From: Basidiobolus meristosporus CBS 931.73 | Taxonomy: Eukaryota > Basidiobolomycota > Basidiobolomycetes > Basidiobolales > Basidiobolaceae | DNA: 64,000 nt | Direction of reading: 5' to 3' | Assembly: GCA_002104905.1 (NCBI GenBank) | Contig: MCFE01000377.1 | Span: 20,299-84,298 of the forward strand | Shown here: positions 11,554 through 22,841 of the stretch, one piece after another | How positions within the stretch are numbered: position 1 is the first letter of the stretch | Layout: each line of letters opens with the position of its first letter | The notes under the pieces: generated by a model | Database searches by the model: none | What the model was told of the DNA's origin: nothing | The model's input: only the letters and a program-made list of their open reading frames with translations | Translations under genes and position numbers: made by a program

Positions 11554-12096
11554 TATACTTTTTGTTATTTACTAATAGCTAGACAAGATATACATGGGTG
11601 TACTTCTCCAAGACAAAGGATGAGGTTTTAGAGATGTCTAAGCATATCCAGAATATGGTATAATAACACACTGGGTGGATATTGAAGTTACTTTGAGGTA
11701 ATAATGGAGGGGAATACTGCTCAAGAAACTTGCAAAGTACTACTCAACTACTGGTGTTCTTCAACAGACCACTGTCCTACAAACTCCACAGTAAAATTAA
11801 TTAGCAGAAGATGTAAATATAAAAAAAGTAGAGATGGGAAGATATATATCACAAGAGAAGGGAATGGACTGCAGGGTCTGGGCTGAATCTGTTGATACCA
11901 AAGTAAAAATCAGAAATGAATGCCCAAAAACAGCACTGCGTGATTCTACACTCTTTGAAGCAAACACAGGTAAAAAAGCAGACCTCCAGCACCTCAGACT
12001 CTTGAGCAGTGATCTTTTCTATTGTGTGCATGCTAAAAAAAGCTCAAAGTTTGAACCAAAAAGTAGAAAAGGGATCTTTTTTGGCTGTTGTGAAGG
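11554..12096 (+). pseudogene. Copia family A integrase remnant
   Basis: Frames with indels read YTWVYFSKTKDEVLE (near 11590), GGEY plus a Cys/Ser-rich stretch (near 11705), WAESVDTKVKIRNECP (near 11890) and TLFEANTGKKADLQHLRL. The last block is SKFEPKSRKGIFFGCCEGT (near 12050). These are the successive conserved blocks of the copia integrase. It appears to continue the gag-protease remnant at 5859-7110. Confidence 0.88.
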
Positions 12097-12253
12097 TACT
12101 ACCATTGTGATGAAAATTTTGACCAAGTTTTTTGTGAAATATGAGATGGGATTATTTTTCAATGGTGTCTGCACAGCATCCTGCCAGGATCAGTGCCTCT
12201 TAATCACAAAACTTCAAATCTTTAACAGCCTTTTGATGGGATCGTCACAATAA
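12097..12253 (+). repeat. Partial copy of a ~200-bp dispersed repeat
   Basis: Starts around TTGTGATGAAAATTTTGACC and resembles 20086-20250, and the reverse complement of 20988-21130, along its length. It directly follows the copia integrase and precedes a 47-bp copia LTR piece (12254-12300). Confidence 0.75.
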
Positions 12254-12300
12254 TTTGTTATAAGGAGATCAAACTAGCACTTTTACCAGACATAATATAC

Positions 12301-12667
12301 TGTTACAAGTCTGGATATAAGGGTTGAAGAGGAATAGGGAGTTTAGCTAGTATTGTATTCACTAAATCTTGAATTTGTTTCTATGAGGTTCTAGCAGCTC
12401 CTTATATACATTTTGCCAGTTCAATTGCTGACAAATTGTTTTTCCTAATGTAGGTTGTGGCTGTTGACTCACTTGATTGCATCATCATCACCCAGTTATA
12501 TGGTCCTTAATATATCTATTTCTGAATAATAGGGATCTGCTGAGTTATCTGATGACTGATACTACTGATCTCATGGATAACACTGATACACTGATTGGCT
12601 AGACATAAACTTATTGATTTGATCAAAAACTGATATAACTTAAGCATTCAAGCGGTAGATCATAACA
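12301..12667 (-). repeat. 3' LTR of gypsy copy 3
   Basis: This 367-bp LTR starts TGTTACAAGTCTGG and ends ATCATAACA (reverse orientation). It is the most diverged of the LTRs in the window. Confidence 0.88.
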
Positions 12668-12699
12668 TTCTTGCCTACTGAAGCTGAGAGGGTTCTCCA

Positions 12700-15410
12700 C
12701 AATCTCTTTCCTTGTGATACTAATATTGTGATGGTTCATTATTGTCAGCAAGTATTGCTAGCTTGAGTCTGTCTCTATGAACTAAGTTTTCCCAGATATC
12801 ACCTTGTTTGTCCACTAGTTGGTAAGTAGAAAATGAGCATTCTCTGATGATCTTGAAAGTCCTGTTTGTTGTGGCTCAATCTTCTTGTGGATGTTGTTTC
12901 TTAGCAACACAGAGTTCCAAACTGTCAAGGTTTCTGTGGATATAGTCTTATAAAATCTCTGCTTCATCTTTTCTGCACTTTGAATACTTTGGCTTGTACC
13001 TCTTGGTGTCTTTGTTCCAGCTGCTGGTGTCTACTTGGTGGACTGAGCTCATTTTCTTAGGCATCTGTAAGCTTTGGTTGTGTGAGCTCCCCAGAAATTC
13101 TTGGTTCACATTTATACACTAGGTAAAATGGCAATTGTTTGGTGGTGTTAGGCACTGTGACTCTGCAGCTAAAAAGTGCTTGGTCTGTATACTTGTGATA
13201 CCTACTGACAGCTCCATTTGCATACTTGGTCAGTATTTTTCCATATAGTACATGAACCGCTCAGTGACTCCATTGGTTCTAGGGTGATATGCTAAGGTTT
13301 TAAGTGTTTAATCTGCTGCATTACTAGGTGAGCTTCCAATGTCTTTGCCATAAAGTTTGCTCCTCAATTGGATAAAATCCCCACAGGGCACCCAAATATC
13401 ATAAGGATCTCATGATAGATGAAACTTGCAACTTCCTGTTCACTGGCTAGAGGTGCCACTCTGGCCATCAACCATTTGGTGGCATAATCAATTGCTGCAA
13501 GAATCCAATGGTGCATTTCCTGGTGGTTGGCAGTCTTACAATAAAGTCAATTCCCCATCTCTCAAAGGGTCTTACTGGCTGTGAGGGAAAGAGTTCAGCA
13601 ACTCTATGTGGTTGGCCTTGGTTAATATGGCAATTTGGGCATGTTTTCACTAACTTCTCAGTATTTTGTTTCATTCCAGGCCACCATGCTCTGGCTTTCA
13701 CAAGGCTATAGGTTCCTTCAATATCCAAGATGTTCATATCAATTCTGATGCTGATGTATTACATGCAGGCAAGTAACATAAGGGCATTGGGCAATAGGGC
13801 TTTCATCAGCAATTTGGCAAAGTGATTCATCCTGTATTACAAACTTGCTGGCTTCTTCTTGGATTATCTTCATGCTCCCTTCATCCACCTCATTAGGAAT
13901 GGCTTGGTCCTCCAAGTAGTCTGTTATATGCCAGGCCAATCTAATTCATGCACCAGGTTGAGTTGTTTAACTTGTTCTAGTCTTGATGAGGCATCAGCAA
14001 CCATGTTGTTTTTCCCAGAGCAGTGGACTATCTCCTTGTCAAATTGTTAAATGTATTCACTCCATCTTGTCATTCTTCCAGATAGTACCTTCTGAATAAA
14101 TTTATACTTGAGTGAGGTATGATCAGTCATCATAGTGCACTTGACTCCTACAATGTAGCATCTCCAGGTATTTAAGCAGTGTATTATGACATGCATCTCC
14201 TTCTCAATCACTGGATTGTTCAGTTCTGCTGAGTTCATTTTCTTAGACTCAAAATTATCTGGGTAGTCTCTTCCCTCATGATCTTGGCTCAGCACTGCAC
14301 CAATTGCATAGTCTGAAGCTACTGTGCACAGAATAAGCTCTTTTCTGAAGTGTGGGATTTTCAAGCTTGGCAGTCTCACAGGCTATGCCCCACTTCATAG
14401 TGTTGCCATTCTTGAGAATATGAGTTAAAGGGGCTGCTATACTTGCAAAGAACTTGACCAATCTCCAATAATAGGAGATCATTGTAAGGAATAATCTGAT
14501 TACTAATTTGCTATGGGGCTGCTTCAGATTCTTGATGACTTCAGCATTCTTGGGGTCTGAGGTCACTCCTGTGCTAGTCACTATGTGTTCCAGGTATTCA
14601 ACATGTTTGTTCAAAAATTCATGTTTAGCTAGCTGCCATACCGCTTGTTCTCTCTTAGCTTCTTCAAGTCCTTTTCAATGTACACTAAGTGTTCCTCTTC
14701 TGTCTTACTGTATCTCATTTTGTCATCTAGGTATATTACTGCAAACCTGTCTGAGTATTTCTGAAGGACTGTTTGCATCAAGGTCATGAGTGTTGCAGGG
14801 GCATTTATTGGGCCAAAACTGAGGACTGAGTACTTGTAATATCCATATCTGGTCCTGAATGCTGTCTTGGGGATGTCTTATGGTTTCACCCTAATCATAT
14901 TGTATCCTGACATAAGGTCAATCTAGCTGAAAATAATGGCTCCGTTGAGTTGGTCCAAACACTCATCATTCCAAGGTATGCGGTACTTATTCTTCACAAT
15001 AACTGAGTTGAGGGTTCTGTAGTCAATGCACATCCCAAGTGTTCTATCTTTCTTTGTCACAAAAAGAACTGGTGCTCCTCTAGGTGACTTGCTGGTTCTG
15101 ATATATCCTTGCACCAATAATGTATGTATTTGTCTCATGTAATGCTCCAAAGTATCCTGAATTTTGAACTCAAACTCTTCCCAGGTAGAGATTGTAGATC
15201 ATCCCATCATATTGGCTGACCTGATCTTGTTTTAGGACTGCTGTAAGGTGCATCTGCTAAGTAAGAAGCTGCATAATGCAACTTGTTTCTGGAGCAGTTC
15301 CTTTAGCCCTGAAAGCTTTCTCATTCTGGAAGAGCCAAGTTCCCAGGTTTTCATTGACTCTACCATGTTACTAGTTGACCTTCACATTAAGGTTGCTCTT
15401 GACAGGGCTT
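12700..15410 (-). pseudogene. Pol and Gag remnants of gypsy copy 3
   Basis: Readable pieces are integrase finger and catalytic start (13468-13737), linker (13739-13939), RNase H (14047-14379), RT C-terminus (14276-14614), RT core (14923-15150, [18 protein letters not shown]) and Gag (15150-15410). Many stops and frame changes separate them. It was useful for inferring ancestral codons at the sites damaged in copy 1. Confidence 0.85.
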
Positions 15411-15440
15411 TGCTGGTAATTCAAGCAGTAAATCATAACT

Positions 15441-15640
15441 GTATTAACCATGCACCTCTTACAGCGTGATCCTGAGTGTTAAGACACTCCCCTCACTTGA
15501 TGTTAAGGTTGTAGTATTTCTACAATGGTATAAATACTGAGCTTCTATATAAATACACAACAGTTCAACTATTCTCATTTATTCTTAATAAGTTCCTTAT
15601 ATCCAAAACGCCTCTTAAGTTGCAACATGGCTGAGACTCT
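15441..15640 (+). repeat. Right part of a copia A LTR
   Basis: Homologous to about 5080-5260, sharing the TACTGAGCTTCT, TTCAACTAT and TATCCAAA blocks. A TATA-like GTATAAATAC lies near 15530. It ends at TTGCAACATGG, where the copia gag would begin. Confidence 0.65.
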
Positions 15641-15647
15641 TCAATGA

Positions 15648-15693
15648 GTGACTTAATCCTTTCAGAATGCAAGTAAAGAATATGTTTGGATAC
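15648..15693 (+). pseudogene. PIF/Harbinger-like transposase copy 2, left part
   Basis: Translates to LNPFRMQVKNMFGY, which aligns with FNHFRVRVEHTFGY of the copy at 19250-19858. It is interrupted by the copia B element at 15694 and continues at 18904. Confidence 0.8.
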
Positions 15694-16042
15694 TGTTGAA
15701 ATATTAGAGAGATATACTGGAAGTGAATTGGAGAATCAGAAGATTTACATGATATTCACTTGATGTTTTATTGAGTTGCAACACAGTATTTATACTTATT
15801 GCAGAACTACGTAAATGTGACTATTTGGTCATTATTAGCAGAGTCTGAGGAGTACATGTGCCAAGTTTCAGCTCATTTGGACAAGTTTCAGATTTTCCTA
15901 AAATTCTGTACTTCTCTAATTCCTAATAATTAGTAAATATCTTACAAACTAATTTCCATGTTGATAATCTGAAATATATCACTTCACTAAGTGCTAGTTC
16001 ATATTATATTAATTATTAGGTGGACTCCTAACTATTTCAACA
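15694..16042 (-). repeat. 3' LTR of copia B element
   Basis: TGTTGAAATA...TATTTCAACA ends. The adjoining CTCCCACT is a purine tract on the element's sense strand. Confidence 0.9.
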
Positions 16043-18538
16043 CTCCCACTCACATAATATATTCATATACTTATGAACTTGCTGTGGTGTTGTGTATCTT
16101 GCGGTTGAAATTAAGCCTGCAATTAACCATCTAACCTATTGGACTAATATATTCTCCAATATATGATAAGGATTGCATATTATCTGTAATAACTAAGTAT
16201 AAGTCCATACTGTTTATTACATACTTCAGATCAAATTGCTTTGAGTCTGAACTCTGATCTCATCACGAATATCTATGAATGAGTATCATCAATTTGATTG
16301 GAGTAACACTTTTCAGATACTGATCAAATCCCCGCATAGTTTGTATCATCAGAGAGCTGCATTCTCAGGCTTTCTGCTGTTTCTTATTTGAGTAAAATTG
16401 GTCAACAATTGGCAAAGTTAGGAAGTGGTCTTCTCTCCAGTAGATCTGGATCATCCACAGTTCCGGTCTATAGTCTAATTCACTTAGACTATCCTCCATA
16501 TATCCATAACTGTATCTGGATAGTAACTTTCCTCATATACTCCATATATGATCTGCTGAGACCAACAATTGATCAGCATTGTAGTTGCCTTATTCTTCAC
16601 CGGTTGACCAAGTATTTCTTCTTCCGGACTAGTGCCTTCAATGGTATCTAGCCTAGCTTTTCTTCATTCCTGATCTGGGATATTGTACTCCCACTGAAGC
16701 TACATCTTCTGGTGCTTCCTGCCTTCTAAAACTGACTGCGATAGATTATATATATCCTTCTGATCTAGGCATTACTTTCTTGGACTGATATCACTGTTAC
16801 GGTAATCAGATCTTCCCTTTGCATCTTGATAGGCTTGATTTGGTATCACAGCATACCACAGATTGATTGGCAGCTATTCATAGAGGCCTAATCCTAAACA
16901 GGATAGATATGGTCTCATATGTACTATTGCGCTTGAACAGTACAACCTGATCTGGCACTTTCCAATTGCGTAAATCTACCATAATGTCTCTGATAAGCCA
17001 CTGTTACTTCTGATAGAACCTTCCAGCATAGAGCTTGGTTGACAGTGCAAATATACAAGTCCATGATCTTCTGGACCCATTATAACCCTTAGGTTGGCCC
17101 TTGGTACCACCTCTCTAGCCTCCACTGCAAGTTAGTTGACTTCATTGTTCACCATAATTGTGATGTTACCTCTGAGTATGTAGGTTCTCTTGGACTGCTC
17201 TGCTGCTTTCCTTAGCAAAAATACTCCACTATCCTTGTGTGGTAGGATAACTGGATCATATCTAGTGTGCTAGATAGTCCAGATCTGGCCTAGGTATCAC
17301 CTAACTCCATTTAGAAACTGGCAACTTATTGGCAGTAGGTTTTTGTTCCATATCTGGTCTTAAAGATGCTGGTTGCTGGAATTTCCTTATTGATCTAGAT
17401 CTGGACCATACAGGTAGCATATCCACGGTTTGTTAGATCTCCCAGAGTGTTCAGGAACTTCCTGTCCTCAAAACATATTTATTGAGATGTTTCAACCAAA
17501 CCGGTCATCCATTTGGATCTGGCATAACTTTTCACAGGCTTGATCAAATTTGATCAAGTAAACTTCCTTAAAAAGCCATTTCTCTCAGCATCTTGGTGGC
17601 AGATATCTTTATTGCAGTTTGGCCCGTAGCTGGGAGCTGTAAGTAACTTGATCTGATCAGAATTGCATAATTAACATGCAATCCATGTTAATATAAATGA
17701 TCCTTCATCACTGTATGTATGTGATATATGTACTAGTGTAGGGCAACTAGTACACTCCTTGATAGTACTTCATACATATTCTATAGTGTATATAGAGACT
17801 ATATGCATATACTTTGGTCAAGGTCTCCGGTAGCACTTTTCTTGATGGCGGTAGAAATTCCATGCTTCAACATATATGGATATATCTTCTCCCACTGTTT
17901 CTGATACTTGATGTAGACATGTAGCTTGTCTAATAAGTGTCTCACAGAGCCTCAGGATCATTGGTACTGGAAATAGTACCACTGATATATCATGCGTACC
18001 ACTCCTAAGTTGGCATATCTGAGATCACTGATCTTTGGCCAAATATATAGGTATTATATATCATTTTGATCCTCAGAGTTTGGGCAAGCTGATCCATATA
18101 TCTGTCGGCATATTCAACTCCAAACCAGGGCAGCAGGCAGCATCAGAGTGTTTGCGCATCATTTCATTTCAAGTGACTACAGACTTATGAAAATTCACTG
18201 CAGCAATGTGGGCACTTCATCAACTGAAATAGTCTAATCCAAACCCAGGTATATGTGGATTGGGATTACGCATTTTCTCAAAGCTTCATCCTTCTGCATA
18301 TTCCATAACTTTTGAAATTTGTGCAACATGATCTCCTTGACATATGACCTTTTTCTTTGCTTAGTGTCTTCTTTAAGGGCAAAGGCCTCTCTCTCCAAAA
18401 CAATATATCCCATCTAGCAATTCTTTGCAGCAGCAGTACTTTTCTGTCTTTTGTAACTTCAGGTAGACCAGGCAGTCTTTCTCCAGAATAAAGACACAGC
18501 ACTAGAGAAAAGTAGACAACCAAGATAAAGCAAGCTTG

Positions 18539-18550
18539 GGGCTCATAACC
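18539..18550 (-). promoter_or_regulatory. Half-tRNA primer-binding site of copia B
   Basis: GGGCTCATAACC sits directly beside the 5' LTR. It equals the anticodon stem-loop of initiator tRNA-Met as I recall it from yeast (GGGCTCATAACCC). The sense strand is therefore complementary to the middle of that tRNA, as in Drosophila copia, which primes from a cleaved tRNA. Confidence 0.75.
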
Positions 18551-18898
18551 TGTTAAATATTAGAGAGATATACTCGAAGTGAATTGGAGAATTAGAAGAT
18601 TTACATGATATTCACTTGATGTTTCATTGAGTTGCAACACAGTATTTATACTTATTGCAGAACTATGTAAATGTGACTATTTGGTCATTATTAGCAGAGT
18701 CTGAGGAGTACATGTGCCAAGTTTCAGCTCATTTGGACAAGTTTCAGATTTTCCTAAAATTCTGTACTTCTCTAATTCCTAATAGTTAGTAAATATCTCA
18801 CAAACTAATTTCCATGTTGATAATCTGAAATATATCATTTCACTAAGTGCTAGTTCATAATATATTAATGATTAGGTGGACTCCTATTTATTTCAACA
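18551..18898 (-). repeat. 5' LTR of copia B element
   Basis: Nearly identical to 15694-16042. It differs by a one-base loss at its left edge (TGTTAAATA) and scattered substitutions. Confidence 0.9.
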
Positions 18899-18903
18899 GA
18901 TAC

Positions 18904-19050
18904 TTGATAGGTTTCTGTATCATGGTATATGCATGCATAGGAGAAAACAGCAGTATAGGCCAAATAGTGAAGACACTTATTAATGCACAGAATTGTCATA
19001 CAAGAAGACATCCACTTAGAGATATATGTCTAGCACATCATGAAGAGTAA
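18904..19050 (+). pseudogene. PIF/Harbinger-like transposase copy 2, right part
   Basis: Continues copy 2 after the copia B insertion: LIGFCIMV, then IGQIVKTLINAQ and RRHPLRDICLAHHEE. These align with the C-terminus of the copy ending at 19858. Bases 19051-19240 hold no recognisable feature. Confidence 0.85.
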
Positions 19051-19249
19051 ATATAGTAAGAAAAGACTTACTTTACTTCAATTGCATGCCAACTTCTGTC
19101 CATTTGCTCTGTAGGAATATAATGTTCTTAGCATTGGGGTTAGGATACTAATAACAATGTGTGTGCATTATGGAGTAAATCCTTTAGATCTTACACATTT
19201 GACAGCAATACCAGTCATTGTGCCCCAAAAAGCCAATGACTCAGAGCAA

Positions 19250-19858
19250 GCTTAGAATACTAGGTTCAGAAGCTCCAATAGACTTCCATATGCCAGAGTG
19301 TTCAGCAACAGGTTCCATATCAGGAGCATTTTCAATACCTTCCCCGTGAGGATTAACAAACCTTCTAGAGGGCAGAGGCACTTTTATTCTGGCAAGTACA
19401 AGGCACACTGTGTGAAGTTTCAAGCACTGACTGACATTGAGGGTGACATCATCTGGTTTAGTGGGCCATTTGCTGGAAGTAGGCATGACAAAGCACTCTG
19501 GGTAGAGAATCATCCTGAATTCAGTAGAGGGGAGAAATGAATGGCACACTTAGCCTATATAGGAGAGGATTGTCACAGATTAGGATGTATTACAGCTTAT
19601 AGGAAGCCAAGGAATGGTGTGCTTAGCAGGAAGCAGAAGCTCTACAATGAGATATTTAATCATTTCAGAGTGAGGGTAGAGCACACATTTGGATATCTGA
19701 AGAGATTCAGCATATTGGCAGGTAAATACAGAGGAAAGTCATATATAGGAGAATATAGCAGAATAGTTAAAATAGTTAAGATACTTATTAATGCACATTA
19801 TGCTCATAAAAGAAGACATCCACTGAGAGAAATGTGTCTGGAGCATTATGAAGAGTAA
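19250..19858 (+). pseudogene. PIF/Harbinger-like DDE transposase, copy 3 (longest)
   Basis: Two adjacent in-frame pieces (to 19540 and 19541-19858) carry blocks typical of the DDE_Tnp_4/HARBI1 family. These are FYSGKYKAHCVKFQALTD, a GSRHDKALW block with a catalytic-type Asp, and an IGEDCHRLG block followed by AYRKPRNG. The last is RVEHTFGYLKRFSILAG with the candidate final Glu. A TGA at 19538-19540 separates the pieces. The N-terminal part (helix-turn-helix region and first Asp) is absent or unrecognisable. Two other fragments of the family are at 4600-4930 and 15648-19050. Confidence 0.85.
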
Positions 19859-20042
19859 TTAAAGCAAGGAAAGCACTATTCTGAGCAACATAAGTAAGAT
19901 TGAGTAAAATTACCAGTAACTGTATCATGCTACTGGCATCATGGTAGATATTATAGTGCCAGATAGTGCTGTAGAGTGCCAGATCAATCCTGCACTATAA
20001 ACAGGCTGGCACTATGTGGCACTATCCAACAGAACAAGTCTA

Positions 20043-20255
20043 GTGAGCAAGTTGGCAGGGAACCATTCAAAAGCCACTAGTATATTGTTGTGATGAAAAG
20101 TTTTGACCAAGTTTTTTGTAAAATCTGTGGTGCAATTATTTTTCAATTGTCTCTGGATGGTGTCCTGATGGGATCAGTACCTCTTAGTCATGGGACTTTA
20201 ACTTTGTGATGGCCTTTTGAAGGGATCATCTCAATGATTTTTCATAGGGTTATGT
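20043..20255 (+). repeat. ~200-bp repeat, left arm of an inverted pair
   Basis: Runs from TCTAGTGAGCAAGTTGGC to GATTTTTCATAGGG. It is collinear with the reverse complement of 20985-21176 over its whole length, with scattered substitutions. It contains no frame and no obvious short terminal repeats. Confidence 0.85.
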
Positions 20256-20261
20256 GCAGTT

Positions 20262-20987
20262 ACAAGGTTTTACAACAAATATAAGGCTGATGGTACAATT
20301 GAAAGATACAAAGCAAGACTTATGGCCAAATGGTACTCTCAGATAAAAAGACTGGACTATGCCAAAACCTTTGCACCTGCAGCCAAGTTTAATTCCATCA
20401 GACTAATATTGGCTATTGTGGTCAAATATAAGGTTTTTATTCATCATATGGATGTATAAGCTTCATTTTGAGGGGAGAACTTGACAAGGACAAGTATGGG
20501 GATCAGCCCAATGGGTTTCTCAATAAAGATAACCCTCATTTGGTCTGCAAGCTCAACAAAACTCCATATGGTCTCAAACAATCACCAAGAGCCTAAATTA
20601 GATGATAGATTCTAATTTTAATTCTTTGAGCTTTGAAAGGGGTTCTGCTGACTTCAGTATTAGCTATAAGCCAGATAGAGCAGATTCAGCTCTGGTAGCA
20701 CTATATATGCACAATCTTACTATAGCTACTAATGAACAAGAAACCTTGGAAGACACTAAATCCAGCCTTTATGAAGAGCTCAAGATATCCAATCTAGGAG
20801 AACTCAGTTACAACTTAGGGATGATGTTTTCCAAATACAGAAGTGCCCAGACTATCACCCTAAGCCAATCCAAGCATATTCAACATATACTAAAGAAGTA
20901 CTAAATGGAGTACTGTAAACCGGCAGCTGCCCCAATAGTGGCAAGCTTCAACTTGATCAAAACTTAACCATATGAAAAACTACGGTA
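20262..20987 (+). pseudogene. Copia reverse transcriptase remnant
   Basis: Frames read FYNKYKADGTIERYKARLMA, KTFAPAAKFNSIRLILAIV and IHHMDV, then CKLNKTPYGLKQSPRA, all hallmark copia RT blocks. After a stop at about 20595 the frame resumes with ALYMHNLTIAT (the YVDD region, where the catalytic Asp pair is not preserved), LGELSYNLGM and LSQSKHIQHILKKY. It is bracketed by the inverted 200-bp repeats, which replace the sequence expected upstream of the RT. Confidence 0.9.
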
Positions 20988-21176
20988 ATGATCCTGTCAA
21001 AAGGCCATCATAAGCTTGAAGTCCTGTGACTAAGAGGTACTGACCCTGTCAGGACACTGTCCAGAGACCATTGAAAAATAATTGCACCCCAGATTTCACA
21101 AAAAACTGGTCAAAACTTTTCATCACAATTATATACTAGTGGCTTTTGAGTGGTTCCCTGCCAACTTGCTCACTTT
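20985..21176 (-). repeat. ~200-bp repeat, right arm of an inverted pair
   Basis: The reverse complement aligns with 20043-20255 from AGTGAGCAAGTTGGCAGGGA through to ATCATTAC and a TTTTTCATA end. A third partial copy lies at 12097-12253. Confidence 0.85.
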
Positions 21177-21297
21177 CTGATCCCAAGCACTCTATCACCT
21201 CCTATATTTGTGCACATTTATTGGCTATTGCCTCTTTTTCACACTCCTTACTTCCTGAATGAACCATTTCTTTTACTTTTCATGCATACATATTGAT

Positions 21298-22391
21298 TTA
21301 TTTCCATTGAAAATTCAGGTGTACCTCAATTGCCAATTGTATTGACCTATACAAGTTCCTATTCCACACACTAACATTAAGCCCAATCCCACACTCAATA
21401 AGTAACTCCACTAAAATCCACCACTCAATAAGTATATCTGCTGTGATGCTCTGGCTCCACAACTTTGACAGGAACCCAAAAGCTTTATGCCACTGTTCAT
21501 TCACTGGTTCCCACATGTCCTGGTCTTCAGCCGGCACTGTAAGGTCTAGCACCTATCTGCCAGTCTTTGCAATAAATGCTTGCAATATTCCAGTGCATTT
21601 TCTTGAGCACTGCTCTTGAAGAAGTGCTGCAACCTCTTGACATGCCTATTGATGTTCAAAAACTCCACTGAAGACATTGTGATAGTCTTTCAAGTTCTTG
21701 ATGTTGTAGCCTTGTCTGTAAGTGGGATCACCACTCTGGATAAATTCTGCTCTGACACATCTGTTTTGGCCTACTTGTCCCTTGCTGGTGCTCTTCTGGC
21801 AACCTGATGCTTTTTTCCAGCTTGTTTCAGGCTTTCAACTGTAGTTGTGATGGGCTCCTGTAAAAGCTGCTGGTTTTTATCACAGCCAGGTCCTTCAATG
21901 CTACTTCAACTGAGTGCTTCTTCAGTAGTACTATGCTTTTTCCTTGATAAATGTTGTACTGGTGCATCCATATCTGCCTGCTTGTCCCTAATTGGCTCTC
22001 TTCCAGCTACCTGACATCTCTTTGACCCTTGTCTGGAGCTTTCAGCTCTGCTTATAATGGGCTCTTGAGGAAGTTGCTGGTTTCTAGCCCTAGCATCCTT
22101 GTTCTTCTGCCTTTGATAATTTTTGCTATTCTTAAGATACTTTCTTGGCATACCCATGCTGACCCAAAATCTATTTGCCTGTTTGAATCCTGGATAATGC
22201 TTGTGGAACAAGTCAGGTGCATTCTGCTGGGCCTTGAGTTCCTGATAGTCCCATGGTATGCTGGCCTTAAGGTGATGGCTTGCTAGACTTCTGATGGCTT
22301 CTTGAATATTAGCCTGCTCCTCATTATTGCACTCAACTGTGTCATAGATCTTCAATATCTTTTGAGTTTTAGGCTTTGATATAAGCACCAC
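21298..22391 (-). pseudogene. Unrecognised reverse-strand ORFs, possibly transposon-borne
   Basis: A 161-codon frame (21906-22391) is rich in Lys, Gln and Arg, with a stretch IPWDYQELKAQQNAPDLF and a basic block KNSKNYQRQKNKDARARNQQ. It is followed by an 84-codon frame (21298-21552) with WEPVNEQWHKAFGFLSKLW. Composition looks protein-like, but there is no complete gene and I do not recognise the family. A second accessory protein of the neighbouring DNA transposon is one possibility. Broken coding sequence is more likely than an active gene. Confidence 0.35.
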
Positions 22392-22841
22392 ATTGTCTCC
22401 CTCTCATGCGGTGATAGGTCTTTCAGTGGGCTTTATCTTTTGGCACTGTTGTTGTGCTTCAAAGACTGTACAGTGTTTCTCTGCTGTTACATTGGGAAAT
22501 GGCACAATTCTTGGCTGTGACATTGAGCTACTTGAGTTCCTTCTTTGCAGCAAAGATACTGCTTTCTCTACCTAGATTATTGATTGCTCTACACCTTTTA
22601 TCCACTCATCCTGTATCTGGACTATTTCATGATTTCTCTGGGTCATTACATCTATCCTATCAGCCGCTGCACCTACTTGCTTCATTAATACTTTGGTATG
22701 AGCTCAAAACATACTTGCTTATACAGGTGGTAGTGATGTTATGATGACCATTTGCTAGTCTTCAACTGAAGGTACTGCTTTTACTGCATTCTCATCTGCC
22801 TCAGCAATATGGTCATCTTGTGGCTCTGCAGAGATTACCAA

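Larger units (their letters stand above)
12301..15440 (-). mobile_element. Ty3/gypsy LTR retrotransposon, copy 3 (reverse, internally deleted)
   Basis: The 3' LTR is 12301-12667. Integrase, RNase H and RT remnants follow from 12700 to 15150. The sequence then jumps directly to a Gag piece (15150-15410). Finally about 22 bp of the outer end of the 5' LTR remains (15419-15440). Protease, zinc knuckle and most of the 5' LTR are lost. At the RT box this copy retains IYLDDK with TAC for Tyr, unlike copies 1 and 2. It split a copia A LTR (left part 12254-12300, right part 15441-15640). Confidence 0.88.
15694..18898 (-). mobile_element. Copia family B LTR element with GATAC target duplication
   Basis: LTRs at 15694-16042 and 18551-18898 (about 349 bp, roughly a dozen differences by eye) are flanked by identical GATAC (15689-15693 and 18899-18903). 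The right LTR is preceded by GGGCTCATAACC (18539-18550). The left LTR is followed by CTCCCACT, the reverse complement of a purine tract AGTGGGAG. These place the 5' LTR on the right, so the element reads leftwards. The 2.5-kb interior has no long frame and no Pol motif I could recognise. One piece near 17490-17560 reads FDQACEKLCQIQMDDRFG, possibly Gag. The element is decayed or non-autonomous. Confidence 0.9.
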
